From contig DASVPW010000120.1 of assembly GCA_036389455.1 (NCBI GenBank), positions 1-31,017 on the forward strand: a DNA stretch of 31,017 nt, read 5' to 3'. This document shows positions 23,904 to 31,017 of the stretch, piece by piece (positions within the stretch are counted from its first letter, which is position 1; the number at the start of each line of letters is the position of its first letter). The translations under genes were made by a program, and so were the position numbers. The notes below the pieces were generated by a model that was not told the origin of the DNA, did no database searches, and worked only from the letters and a program-made list of their open reading frames with translations. Source of the DNA: JAJKJG01 sp036389455. Lineage in GTDB: Bacteria > Pseudomonadota > Alphaproteobacteria > Rhizobiales > Beijerinckiaceae.

Positions 23904-23922
23904 CATACAAGATTCTTGTATG
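23904..23922. promoter_or_regulatory. Operator-like palindrome upstream of proS
   Basis: CATACAAG-ATT-CTTGTATG is a perfect 8-bp inverted repeat with a 3-bp centre, 23 bp upstream of the proS start. It is AT-rich in a GC-rich genome. A TTGTTA hexamer lies just upstream on the minus strand (23926-23931), so the palindrome would overlap the promoter spacer and -10 region. This suits binding of a dimeric regulator; which one is unknown. Confidence 0.5.
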
Positions 23923-24022
23923 TGGCTAACAACACGTCCGCCGACCAAAAGACAAGCTGGCCGCGCAAAGCCGCAATGATGGGCGCAGGTGCAAAAAATT
24001 GCGCCGGAGGATGCCCAAACAG

Positions 24023-24051
24023 GTGACAGGTTGCGCGCGCTTCCCTATAAG
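24023..24051 (+). promoter_or_regulatory. Strong sigma70-type promoter of a predicted ncRNA
   Basis: GTGACA (24023-24028) and TATAAG (24046-24051) each match consensus in five of six positions and are separated by exactly 17 bp. They lie on the + strand, where no coding frame is credible until well beyond, which suggests an RNA gene. The expected transcription start is about 24058. Confidence 0.65.
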
Positions 24052-24057
24052 GCGCAC

Positions 24058-24211
24058 ACCGTTTCAAAGGGTTTGCCGAACGGCGGTCCCAAGTCTCGGG
24101 AGGAAACCAAAAAAGCCCTCGTCCGCCGCGTTCGCTGGCGGCCGGCACGGACAAGCCGGGGCTAACAATCTGGTGCAACGCACCCTGGCAAGGCCTTGGC
24201 CTTGCTTTTTT
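24058..24211 (+). ncRNA. Predicted ~155-nt structured non-coding RNA
   Basis: A strong + strand promoter (24023-24051) and a good + strand intrinsic terminator (24187-24211) enclose about 155 bp that contain no coding gene on that strand, between two minus-strand genes. The predicted transcript has several hairpins: TCCC-AAGTCTC-GGGA, then an A-rich single-stranded stretch (GGAAACCAAAAAAG) of the sort Hfq binds, then CCGCC...GGCGG inside GTCCG...CGGAC, GGTGC-AAC-GCACC, and the terminator stem. I cannot assign a family with confidence. It lacks the 4.5S RNA core and is not tRNA, tmRNA or RNase P. The Rhizobiales suhB/alpha-r8 (MmgR) group and 6S RNA are worth testing because of size and the GGGAGGAAAC element. 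A trans-acting sRNA is my preferred reading. Confidence 0.6.
24187..24211 (+). terminator. Intrinsic terminator of the predicted ncRNA
   Basis: GCAAGGC-CTTG-GCCTTGC forms a 7-bp stem followed by TTTTTT (24206-24211) and a further T-rich stretch. The T-run lies on the + strand side only, so it terminates + strand transcription. It begins right against the end of the opposing DUF1467 gene. Confidence 0.8.
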
Positions 24212-24215
24212 ATTT

Positions 24216-24542
24216 TTAGAGCCCGGCCAGCGGCAGGAGCCACGCCACCGCGACGAGCACCGGCCCGGCGACGAGGGTCGTCCAGACCGCCTTCTCGGCG
24301 AGGCGAGGCGCGGACGGCGCCCCGGGATCGCTGCCCGGAGAAACCTCCCCCTCCTCGGCCTGGCTCCTGACCCCGAAGGGCAGCACCGCGAAGAGCGCGG
24401 TCCACCAGATCACGAAATACAGGGAAACGGCCCCGGTCGGGGTGAGCCCGAAAAGCTTGACGGAAAGGAAAATCGCGAGCGCCGAGAAAAGGATGACGAC
24501 GCCGGCTGTCGCGGCGAGCGAAGCGGCGATTCGGCGGACCAT
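24216..24542 (-). CDS. DUF1467 family membrane protein
   Basis: A 108-residue inner-membrane protein of unknown function. The central motif SLYFVIWWTALFAVLPFGVRSQ, followed by a PGSDPGAP loop, is the DUF1467 signature. Three hydrophobic segments are visible: about 11-33 (AGVVILFSALAIFLSVKLFG), 38-56 (VSLYFVIWWTALFAVLPFG) and 86-107 (WTTLVAGPVLVAVAWLLPLAG). The cytoplasmic or periplasmic loop 60-85 is acidic and proline-rich. It starts 6 bp after mce and lies upstream of proS, an order conserved in many Rhizobiales, which suggests one operon reaching from the nuo genes towards proS. Confidence 0.88.
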   Translation of the reverse strand: MVRRIAASLAATAGVVILFSALAIFLSVKLFGLTPTGAVSLYFVIWWTALFAVLPFGVRSQAEEGEVSPGSDPGAPSAPRLAEKAVWTTLVAGPVLVAVAWLLPLAGL

Positions 24543-24548
24543 CGCCCT

Positions 24549-24953
24549 TCAGGCCTGCTCCAGCTCGACGAGCGTGCCGCAGAAATCCTTCGGGTGCAGG
24601 AACAGGACCGGCTTGCCGTGGGCGCCGATCTTCGGCTCGCCTCCTCCTAGGACCCGCGCCCCCTCCCGAACGAGCCGGTCGCGGGCGGAAAGAATGTCGT
24701 CGACCTCGTAGCAGACGTGGTGGATGCCGCCCTCGGGGTTGCGCTCGAGGAAGCCCGCGATCGGCGAGCCCTCGCCGAGCGGCTCCAGAAGCTCGATCTT
24801 GGTGTTCGGCAGCGCGATGAAGACGACCGTGACCCCGTGCTCCGGCTCGGGCTGCGGCTCCGAGACGGAGGCCCCGAGGGTGTCGCGGTAGACGCGGGCC
24901 GCCGCGGCGAGGTCCCGCACCGCGATCGCCACGTGGTTCAACCGTCCGATCAT
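24549..24953 (-). CDS. mce: Methylmalonyl-CoA epimerase
   Basis: The enzyme interconverts (2S)- and (2R)-methylmalonyl-CoA, linking propionyl-CoA carboxylation to methylmalonyl-CoA mutase. The 134-residue length fits one vicinal-oxygen-chelate protein with two beta-alpha-beta-beta-beta modules. Likely metal ligands are H7 (GRLNHVAIAV), E54 (KIELLEPLG), H79 (GGIHHVCYEV) and E130 (CGTLVELEQ). SPIAGFLERNPEGG is a strong family marker. The start ATG at 24953 opens the conserved IGRLNHVAI; 17 extra upstream codons are open but unconserved. It sits between RNase J (28 bp) and DUF1467 (6 bp), a usual Rhizobiales arrangement with no pathway neighbours. Confidence 0.94.
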   Translation of the reverse strand: MIGRLNHVAIAVRDLAAAARVYRDTLGASVSEPQPEPEHGVTVVFIALPNTKIELLEPLGEGSPIAGFLERNPEGGIHHVCYEVDDILSARDRLVREGARVLGGGEPKIGAHGKPVLFLHPKDFCGTLVELEQA

Positions 24954-24981
24954 GGCCTCAAGTCCCCCGTGAATGCGATGC

Positions 24982-26652
24982 TCACACCTCGACCACGAGC
25001 ACATGGCAGGCGGGCTTCTTGCCCCACACGCCGTTGACGGCCGAGCGCACGGCGCGGGCGACGGAGTCCTCGACCGCCTCCGGGTCGCGCCTTCGCGCCT
25101 TCGGCAGGTTGTCGAGGGTCTGGGCGACGGTATCGGCGACGAGGTCCGGGATCGACCCGCCGCGGCGGTCCTTGTCGGGCAGGCCCATGATGTCGATCAC
25201 CGGGTCGCCCGCGACCTCGCCGCGCCGATCGATGGCGATCGCGACCGAGACGAGGCCGGCGAAGGCAAGCTTGCGCCGCTCGGGGAGCGCCCGCTCGCCC
25301 GCCTCGATGACGATGTCGCCGTCCCGGTAAATGCGGCCGGCCGGCACGTCGTCGACGATCTCGGCCGGCCCGGGGCTAAGGCGCACGACCGCGCCGTTGC
25401 GCGCCCGCACCACCTCGGGCACCCCTTGCGCCTTGGCGAAGTCGGCGTGCTCGGCCAGGTGCACGTCCTCGCCGTGGGCCGGCACCGCGATGCGGGGCCG
25501 CGTCCAGCGGTACATGGCGGCGAGCTCGTCCCGGCGCGGGTGGCCCGACACGTGGACGAGGTCGTGACGGTCGGTGATGACCTCGATGCCCTGGCGCACG
25601 AGGGCGTTCTGGATGCGCCCGATCGCCTTCTCGTTGCCCGGGATGGCGCGGGACGAGAAGATCACCCGGTCGCCCCTGGAGAGCGCGATCTCGGGATGTT
25701 CGTCGTCGGCGATGCGGGCGAGCGCCGCCCGGGGCTCGCCCTGCGAGCCCGTGAGCAGGGCCACGACCTTGTCGCGGGGGAGGTAGCCGTAGGCCTCAGG
25801 AGGGCGGAAGTCGGGCAGGCCGTCGAGGTAGCCGCACTCGCGGGCGACCTCGATGACCCGGTCCATGGCGCGCCCGACGGCGATGCACTCGCGGCCGCAG
25901 GCGCGCGCCGCCTCGGCGACGGCCCGGATGCGGGCGACGTTCGAGGCGAAGGTCGTGACCGCGACCCGGTTCGGCGAGGCCGCGATGATCTCGGACAGGC
26001 GCTTCGCCACGTCGCTCTCGCTCGGGCTTCGGCCCTCGCGCACGACGTTGGTCGAATCGCAGACGAGCGCGAGAATCCCCTCGTCGCCGAGCGCCCGGAA
26101 CACCGCCTCGGAGGTGGTGTGGCCGACGAAGGGGGTGTCGTCGAGCTTCCAGTCGCCGGTGTGGACGACGAGGCCCGCCGGCGTGCGGATGGCAAGCCCG
26201 TTCGACTCCGGGATCGAGTGCGCGACCGGCACGTACTCGACCTCGAACGGCCCGGCCTGGATGCGCCGCCCAGGCTCCGCCTCGCGCAGCTCGACCTTCG
26301 GGGCGCCGGGCTCGCCCAAGCGGCGGGCCTCGAGGAGGCCGAGCGAGAAGCGGGTGGCGTAGACCGGCGCGCGCAGGCGCGGCCACAGCTCGGCGAGAGC
26401 CCCAATGTGGTCCTCGTGGGCGTGGGTGATGAAGATGGCGAGAAGGTTGTCGCGCTCGTCCTCGATGAAGGCGAGGTCCGGGAACATCAGGTCGACCCCC
26501 GGCAGGCCCTCCTCGCCCGCGAAGCCGATACCGCAGTCGACGAGGATCCACTTGCGCGAGCGCGGCGGCCCGAAGCCGTACAGGGCGGCGTTCATGCCGA
26601 TCTCGCCGAGGCCGCCGAGGGGCACGAAGACGAGCTCGTCGGGATGGGCCAT
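24982..26652 (-). CDS. rnj: Ribonuclease J
   Basis: RNase J is a metallo-beta-lactamase/beta-CASP nuclease with 5'-3' exonuclease and endonuclease activity in mRNA decay and rRNA maturation. The 556 residues show the zinc motif HAHEDH (77-82), further ligand regions AHSIPES and HTGDWKLDD, the beta-CASP segment CDSTNVVREGRSPSE and FASNVARI, and the motif VHVSGHPRRDEL with PAHGED for the remaining metal site. The C-terminal domain ends in ACHVLVVEV. The ATG at 26652 overlaps the birA stop by one base. Many Rhizobiales have RNase J and not a full RNase E-only system, so this supports the order-level placement. Confidence 0.95.
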   Translation of the reverse strand: MAHPDELVFVPLGGLGEIGMNAALYGFGPPRSRKWILVDCGIGFAGEEGLPGVDLMFPDLAFIEDERDNLLAIFITHAHEDHIGALAELWPRLRAPVYATRFSLGLLEARRLGEPGAPKVELREAEPGRRIQAGPFEVEYVPVAHSIPESNGLAIRTPAGLVVHTGDWKLDDTPFVGHTTSEAVFRALGDEGILALVCDSTNVVREGRSPSESDVAKRLSEIIAASPNRVAVTTFASNVARIRAVAEAARACGRECIAVGRAMDRVIEVARECGYLDGLPDFRPPEAYGYLPRDKVVALLTGSQGEPRAALARIADDEHPEIALSRGDRVIFSSRAIPGNEKAIGRIQNALVRQGIEVITDRHDLVHVSGHPRRDELAAMYRWTRPRIAVPAHGEDVHLAEHADFAKAQGVPEVVRARNGAVVRLSPGPAEIVDDVPAGRIYRDGDIVIEAGERALPERRKLAFAGLVSVAIAIDRRGEVAGDPVIDIMGLPDKDRRGGSIPDLVADTVAQTLDNLPKARRRDPEAVEDSVARAVRSAVNGVWGKKPACHVLVVEV

Positions 26653-27485
26653 CACGCCATCTCCCGCGCGGTGGCGGCGGGGCCGAAGTGGACCTCGCCG
26701 GCGGCGACGGCGTGGAGGGCGCCGCCGGGCAGGCGCAGGACCAGCTGGCCGGCGGCGTCGATGGTCTCGAAGGTGCCGTGGAGGGTCGCGGGGCCGAGGC
26801 GCACGGCGATGTCGTCGCCCAGGCCCGCGGCGGCGGCGAGCCAGCGTTCGCGGAGCGCCGCCATGCCGCAGCCGTCGTCCCACAGGCGCTCGCAGGCGAT
26901 CCAGGATGCTGCCAAGGCTTCGAAAACCTCCTCGACCATAACGGCGTGGCCGAGCGCGGCGAGGGAAGTCGCCGGGTACGGCAGTCCTTCGGGAGCCGCG
27001 GCGACGTTAACGCCGATGCCTACGACGACGATCCTGTGACCACGCGACCCCGTGATCCCATGATCCCGTGACGCCGTGATCCTTTGATCCCGCGCGGGAG
27101 CCTCCGTTTCCAGGAGGATGCCGGCGAGCTTCGCACCGTCGGCCAGAAGATCGTTCGGCCACTTCAGGGTGAAGGCCGTGCCGGGGCAGAGAACTGAAAG
27201 GGCGTCGTGGAGGGCAAGGCCGGCGGCGAAGCCGAGGGTCGCGGCGCGTTGCGGCTCCCAGGCGCCGGTCAGGAGCAGGCTCGCGGCGAGGTTTCCCGGC
27301 GGCGAGGCCCAGGCGCTGCCGCGCCGGCCGCGTCCCGCGGTCTGGCGGCCGGCGACGACCCAGAGGGGGCCGGCCTCCCCTCCCCGCCCGAGCGCCACGG
27401 CTTCGGCGCTGGTCGAGCCGATGCTGTCGCGGCTCAGAAGGCGGTAGCCCGCCTCTGCGGCGGAAGGGGGGAGGGCAAAGGCCAT
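26652..27485 (-). CDS. birA: Biotin--[acetyl-CoA-carboxylase] ligase with a short-repeat insertion
   Basis: The enzyme attaches biotin to carboxyl-carrier domains. The 277 residues form a catalytic-type (non-repressor) ligase: no N-terminal DNA-binding domain is present. Key parts are GRGRRGSAW (51-59) for the adenylate loop, LKWPNDLL (107-114), KLAGILLE (119-126) and VVVGIGVNV (153-161), followed by a C-terminal SH3-like domain. Between LLETE and VVVGIG an unusual stretch at about 129-151 reads ARDQRITASRDHGITGSRGH. It is encoded by short tandem DNA repeats (27030-27100) and is not expected in the family, though the frame stays open. The gene follows nuoN by 4 bp and abuts RNase J, the common Rhizobiales order. 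Confidence 0.93.
   Translation of the reverse strand: MAFALPPSAAEAGYRLLSRDSIGSTSAEAVALGRGGEAGPLWVVAGRQTAGRGRRGSAWASPPGNLAASLLLTGAWEPQRAATLGFAAGLALHDALSVLCPGTAFTLKWPNDLLADGAKLAGILLETEAPARDQRITASRDHGITGSRGHRIVVVGIGVNVAAAPEGLPYPATSLAALGHAVMVEEVFEALAASWIACERLWDDGCGMAALRERWLAAAAGLGDDIAVRLGPATLHGTFETIDAAGQLVLRLPGGALHAVAAGEVHFGPAATAREMA
27030..27100. repeat. Short tandem repeats (GTGATCCC-type) inside birA
   Basis: About seven units of roughly 8-9 bp, variants of GTGATCCC (GATCCTGTGAC, GACCCCGTGATCCCATGATCC, CGTGACGCCGTGATCC, TTTGATCCC), run together and keep the birA frame. They encode the residues ITASRDHGITGSRG. Variable repeats of this sort are prone to slippage. Confidence 0.75.
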
Positions 27486-27489
27486 CCGG

Positions 27490-28938
27490 TCAGAACAGGG
27501 ACCGGGCGGCGGCGTAGGCCGCGCCGACGAGGGGGGCCGGCAGGAGCCAGAACAGCAGCACCACGGCGCTCGCAAGCGCGAGCACGACCTTGAGGCCCGG
27601 CGCCATGGGCTCGAACGCCCCTTGCGGCTCGTCGAAGTACATGACCTTGACGACGCGCAGATAATAGTAGGCGCCGACGACGCTCGTCACGACGCCGATG
27701 ACGGCGAGCGTCACGAGGCGGGCGTTGATGGCGGCGGTGAAGACGTAGAACTTGGCGAAGAAGCCGGCAAGCGGCGGGATGCCGGCGAGCGAGAACATCA
27801 TCATGGCAAGGCAGAACGCCAGCACCGGATGCGTGCGCGCGGCGCCGGACAGCCCCTCGATGTCCTCGATCATGTCCGGCCCCCGGCGCATCGCGAGGAT
27901 GCAGGCGAAGGCGCCGAGGGTCATGGCCAAGTAAATCGCCATGTAGACGATGACGCCCTGGACGCCTTCCGGCGTCCCGGGCGCGAGCCCGATGAGGGCG
28001 TAGCCGACGTTGCCGATCGAGGAATACGCCATCAGCCGCTTGATGTTGCGCTGCCCGATCGCCGCGAAGGAGCCGAGCGTCATCGAGATGATGCTGATGA
28101 AGACGATGATCTGCTGCCACTGGCTCAGGATTCCCGGGAAGGCGCCGACGAAGACGCGCACGGCGAGCGCCATCGCGGCCATCTTGGGGGCCGAGGCGAA
28201 GAAGGCCGTCACCGGCGTCGGCGCGCCCTCGTAGACGTCGGGCGTCCACATGTGGAAGGGGGCGGCCGAGATCTTGAAGGCGATGCCGGCGGCGAGGAAC
28301 ACGATGCCGAGGATGATGCCGAGGCCGGGCGTGCCGTGCAGCGCCGCCGAGATGCCCTCGAACGACACCGTGCCGGTGAAGCCGTAGATCAGCGAGGCGC
28401 CGTAAAGGAGCATGCCGGAGGAGAGCGCGCCGAGGACGAAGTACTTCAGGCCCGCCTCGGTCGAGCGCAGGTTGTCGCGGTGGAACGAGGCGATGACGTA
28501 GGCGGCGAGGCTCTGGAGCTCGAGGCCGAGGTAGAGGGCGATGAGGTCGTTCGCCGAGATCATCATCATCATGCCGATGGTCGACAGCACGATCAGGATG
28601 CCGAACTCGAAGCGGTCGATGCCCTCGCGGCGGAAGTAGTCGGCGGAGAGGACGATGGCGGCGGCGGAGCCGAGGAGGGTCAGGACTTTCATGAACTTGG
28701 CGAAGGCGTCGACCACGAAGGAGCCGTTGAAGGTCGTGACACGCCCGGCGGGGAGCATCAGCACGGCAACGAGCGCGAGGCCGAGGAGCCCAAGCGCCAG
28801 GAGGTTCACGGTGCGGGTCGAGCGCTCGCCCCGATAGGCGCCGACGAGCACGAGCACCAAGGCGCCGGCGGCGAGGAGAATCTCGGGCAGGGCCGGGCCG
28901 AAGGCCGGGACGGCGAGCGCGGCGTTCACGGGAATCAC
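27490..28938 (-). CDS. nuoN: NADH-quinone oxidoreductase subunit N
   Basis: NuoN is one of three antiporter-like subunits in the membrane arm of respiratory complex I that pump protons. The 482 residues are almost wholly hydrophobic with about 14 helices. Family signatures include ISANDLIALYLGLELQSLA with the functional glutamate, STEAGLKYFVLGALSSGMLLYG, KISAAPFHMWTPDVYEGAPTPVTAF with the pump lysine region, and LAGIPPLAGFFAKFYVF. The start is GTG at 28936-28938, overlapping the nuoM stop in a GTGA junction; the longer upstream frame is a shadow of nuoM. It ends 4 bp before birA. Confidence 0.96.
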   Translation of the reverse strand: MIPVNAALAVPAFGPALPEILLAAGALVLVLVGAYRGERSTRTVNLLALGLLGLALVAVLMLPAGRVTTFNGSFVVDAFAKFMKVLTLLGSAAAIVLSADYFRREGIDRFEFGILIVLSTIGMMMMISANDLIALYLGLELQSLAAYVIASFHRDNLRSTEAGLKYFVLGALSSGMLLYGASLIYGFTGTVSFEGISAALHGTPGLGIILGIVFLAAGIAFKISAAPFHMWTPDVYEGAPTPVTAFFASAPKMAAMALAVRVFVGAFPGILSQWQQIIVFISIISMTLGSFAAIGQRNIKRLMAYSSIGNVGYALIGLAPGTPEGVQGVIVYMAIYLAMTLGAFACILAMRRGPDMIEDIEGLSGAARTHPVLAFCLAMMMFSLAGIPPLAGFFAKFYVFTAAINARLVTLAVIGVVTSVVGAYYYLRVVKVMYFDEPQGAFEPMAPGLKVVLALASAVVLLFWLLPAPLVGAAYAAARSLF

Positions 28939-30458
28939 GGCAGGACGCTCCCGAGCCCGAGGGCGGCGGTCTTGGTTGCGGACAGCGCGGCCTGGTAGTT
29001 CCGGACGAGGTTCTCGGTCGAGGCCGCGAAGCTGTCGAGCACGGGGCCGGGTAGGACGCCGTACCAGATCACGAGGACGACGAGGGGGGCGAGGATCGCC
29101 ACCTCGCGACGGTCGAGGTCGAGGATGCCCTTGAGGGCGGGCTTCTCCAGGGGGCCGTACATCACCCGGCTGTAGAGCCAGAGCATGTAGGGGGCCGAGA
29201 GGATCACGCCGAAGGTCGCAAAGAAGGCGACCCAGGGGTTCGCCCGGAACGCGCCCTGGAGGGACAGGAACTCGCCGACGAACCCCGAGGTGCCGGGGAG
29301 CCCGACGTTCGCGAGGGTGAAGACCATGAGGGCCACGGCGTAGAGCGGCATGCGGTTCACGAGGCCGCCGTAGGCCGCGATCTCGCGGGTGTGCATGCGG
29401 TCGTAGATCACGCCGACGCAGGCGAAGAGCGCGCCCGAGACGAGCCCGTGCGAGATCATCTGGAACATCGCCCCCTGCACGCCCTGCGGGGTCATGGTGA
29501 AGAGGCCCATGGTGACGAAGCCCATGTGCGCCACCGACGAGTAGGCGATGAGCTTCTTCATGTCCTCCTGCATCAGGGCGACGAGGGAGGTGTAGACGAT
29601 GGCGACGATCGAGAGGGCGTAGACGAGGGGCGCGAAGTGCGCCGAGGCGTCCGGGAACATCGGCAGCGAGAAGCGGATGAAGCCGTAGCCGCCCATCTTG
29701 AGGAGGATCGCGGCCAGGATGATCGAGCCCGCGGTCGGCGCCTCGACGTGCGCGTCGGGAAGCCAGGTGTGGACCGGCCACATCGGCATCTTCACCGCGA
29801 ATGAGGCGAAGAAGGCGAGCCACAGCCAGGTCTGGAGCCCCGTGCCGAAACGGTGCTGCGTGAGGAGCGTCGGGATGTCGGTCGTGCCGGCGTCCCAGAA
29901 CATCGCCATGATGGCGAGCAGCATCAGGACTGAGCCGAGGAGCGTGTAGAGGAAGAACTTGAAGCTCGCATAGATGCGCCGCTTGCCGCCCCAGACCCCG
30001 ATGATGAGGAACATCGGGATCAGCCCCGCCTCGAAGAACAGGTAGAACAGCACGAGGTCGAGGGCCGCGAAGACGCCGATCATGGTCGTCTCGAGCACCA
30101 GGAACGCGACGAAGTATTCCTTCGGCCGGTGCTCGATCGGCCACGAGGCCAGGATCGCGAAGGGCATCAGGAAGGTCGTGAGCAGCACGAACGGCATCGA
30201 GAAGCCGTCGACGCCGAGCTTGAAGCGGATCGACTCCGCGAGCCACGCGTGGCTCTCGACGAGCTGGAAGCCGGCGTTCGCGGTATCGAACCGGCTCCAG
30301 GCCCAGAGCGACAGGAGGAAGGTCGCGACGGTGGCGAACAGCGCCGCCCAGCGGGCGTTCGAGCGCACGCTCTCGGCGTCGCCGCGGAGCGTCAGGATGA
30401 AGGCCGCCCCGACGAGGGGCAGGATCAGGAGGCCGGAGAGGAGGCCGAGGCCGAGCAT
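28935..30458 (-). CDS. nuoM: NADH-quinone oxidoreductase subunit M
   Basis: NuoM is a second proton-pumping antiporter-like subunit of complex I. The 507 residues contain FKLGVDGFSMPFVLLTTFL, the conserved LFYLFFEAGLIPMFLIIGVWGG with its functional glutamate, KMPMWPVHTWLPDAHVEAPT with the pump-lysine helix, KKLIAYSSVAHMGFV and NVGLPGTSGFVGEF. About 14 transmembrane helices are expected. ATG 30458 is the family start (MLGLGLLSGLLILPLVGA). nuoN overlaps its stop by 4 bp. A 155-bp palindromic element separates it from nuoL, which normally lies just upstream. Confidence 0.97.
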   Translation of the reverse strand: MLGLGLLSGLLILPLVGAAFILTLRGDAESVRSNARWAALFATVATFLLSLWAWSRFDTANAGFQLVESHAWLAESIRFKLGVDGFSMPFVLLTTFLMPFAILASWPIEHRPKEYFVAFLVLETTMIGVFAALDLVLFYLFFEAGLIPMFLIIGVWGGKRRIYASFKFFLYTLLGSVLMLLAIMAMFWDAGTTDIPTLLTQHRFGTGLQTWLWLAFFASFAVKMPMWPVHTWLPDAHVEAPTAGSIILAAILLKMGGYGFIRFSLPMFPDASAHFAPLVYALSIVAIVYTSLVALMQEDMKKLIAYSSVAHMGFVTMGLFTMTPQGVQGAMFQMISHGLVSGALFACVGVIYDRMHTREIAAYGGLVNRMPLYAVALMVFTLANVGLPGTSGFVGEFLSLQGAFRANPWVAFFATFGVILSAPYMLWLYSRVMYGPLEKPALKGILDLDRREVAILAPLVVLVIWYGVLPGPVLDSFAASTENLVRNYQAALSATKTAALGLGSVLP

Positions 30459-30488
30459 GTCAGGCCCTCCGGCCCATAGCGCGCTGAA

Positions 30489-30643
30489 CTGTCATCCCCG
30501 GCCGGAGCCGCGCAGCGGCGGAGGGGAAGGGGATCCAGCGCAGTAAATAGTGTCGCGAAGCGACGCCGAATCTTGCCGCGGCAAGAGGGGTGTGGATCCC
30601 CTTCCCTCGCTCCGCCTTCGGCTCCGCTCGCCGGGGATGACAG
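30489..30643. repeat. Palindromic element inserted between nuoL and nuoM
   Basis: The outer arms, CTGTCATCCCCGGCCGGAG...AAGGGGATCCA (30489-30537) and the reverse-complementary TGGATCCCCTTCCC...CCGGGGATGACAG (30593-30643), are about 50 bp with some mismatches. The middle carries two perfect small hairpins, GTCGC-GAA-GCGAC and CTTGCCGCGGCAAG. Elements of this kind (GTCATCCCCGGC type) are common in Rhizobiales. It lies in the nuo transcript and would form a large hairpin in the mRNA. Confidence 0.85.
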
Positions 30644-30653
30644 TGGGGAAGCA

Positions 30654-31017
30654 TCAGTGCCCTCCCCCGGTCCCGAAGCCCGGGCCGCCGATGGTGAGAT
30701 AGTAGGTGATGAGGAGGGCGACGCCGATCAGCATGGCGAAGGCGTAGTGGTAGACGTAGCCGGTCTGGAGCCGGACCACCCCGCGGGTCACGTCGATGAC
30801 CCGGGCCGCAATCCCGTCGGGGCCGAGGCCGTCGATGATGCGCCCGTCGCCGGTGCGCCACAGGAAGCGCCCGAGCCGCATGGCGGGCCGCACGAAGATC
30901 AGATCGTAGAGCTCGTCGAAGTACCACTTGTTGAGGAGGAAGCGGTACAGGAGCGGGTGCTCGGCGGCGAGGCGCGCGGGGCGGGCCGGGTCGCGGATGT
31001 ACATGAACCAGGCCAAC
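30654..31017 (-). CDS. nuoL: NADH-quinone oxidoreductase subunit L, C-terminal end (runs off window)
   Basis: The frame is open from the window edge to a TGA at 30654-30656, giving about 120 residues of the C-terminus; the start is outside. FMYIRDPARPARLAAEHPLLYRFLLNKWYFDELYD is a strongly conserved segment of NuoL near its lateral helix HL. After it come FVRPAMRLGRFLWRTGDGRIIDGLGPDG and a last transmembrane helix (YAFAMLIGVALLITYYL), ending in a glycine-rich tail. NuoL is the third proton-pumping antiporter-like subunit of complex I and carries the long amphipathic helix that ties the pump units together. The order L-M-N is the usual one. Confidence 0.95.
   Translation of the reverse strand, partial: LAWFMYIRDPARPARLAAEHPLLYRFLLNKWYFDELYDLIFVRPAMRLGRFLWRTGDGRIIDGLGPDGIAARVIDVTRGVVRLQTGYVYHYAFAMLIGVALLITYYLTIGGPGFGTGGGH

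Noticed and set aside
24058..24211. tRNA, tmRNA or 4.5S RNA in the ncRNA interval
   Set aside because: No cloverleaf or CCA end, no tag-peptide frame, and no conserved 4.5S core loop could be found by eye.
24973..27039. 688-codon + strand open frame across RNase J and birA
   Set aside because: Antisense to two well-supported genes and without recognisable domains.
27622..28998. 458-codon + strand frame opposite nuoN
   Set aside because: Composition is that of the complement of membrane-protein codons; no start context or family match.

Overview
The window is high-GC DNA (a hand count of bases 1261-1320 gives 43/60 G+C) from an alphaproteobacterium, most likely of the order Hyphomicrobiales (Rhizobiales). 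The evidence is the gene order nuoL-nuoM-nuoN-birA-RNase J-mce-DUF1467-proS-lolC-lolD-dnaE, a short prolyl-tRNA synthetase without an editing insert, a GCG_CRPN-type secreted peptide, an alphaproteobacterial GTTC-N7-GTTC LexA box, and many palindromic REP-like elements. I do not assign a genus.

Left part (1-11080, all + strand). The end of a periplasmic peptidyl-prolyl isomerase is followed by trpE. The trp genes are then interrupted by about 4.9 kb. This insert holds a lower-GC gene pair: an 857-residue protein joining a GHKL (MutL/Hsp90-like) ATPase domain to a PD-(D/E)XK nuclease-like domain, and a 413-residue DNA methyltransferase. About 960 bp of stacked palindromic repeats follow. The operon resumes with trpG, trpD, trpC, a 90-residue unknown protein, moaC and moeA. 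The trp genes make anthranilate and indole-3-glycerol phosphate on the way to tryptophan; moaC and moeA belong to molybdenum cofactor synthesis. The ATPase-nuclease/methyltransferase pair looks like an unusual restriction-modification-type defence cassette and is the best candidate for an undescribed system.

Middle (11081-20290). A GT4-like glycosyltransferase is followed by a large autotransporter gene. The autotransporter segment is bracketed by a 31-bp direct repeat, and one copy of that repeat is the 3' end of the convergent dnaE. Upstream of dnaE lies a 33-codon gene with a strong ribosome-binding site. It encodes a single-pass membrane peptide and has a perfect LexA box inside its predicted promoter, so it is a candidate SOS-induced small membrane protein. 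A small secreted GCG_CRPN-type protein with its own terminator follows.

Right part (20292-31017, minus-strand genes). lolD and lolC (lipoprotein export), proS, a DUF1467 membrane protein, methylmalonyl-CoA epimerase, RNase J, birA (carrying an in-frame short repeat), nuoN, nuoM and the end of nuoL. Between proS and the DUF1467 gene, on the opposite strand, a strong promoter and an intrinsic terminator define a probable ~155-nt non-coding RNA. Palindromic elements sit after moeA, between lolC and proS, after lolD, and inside the nuo operon.
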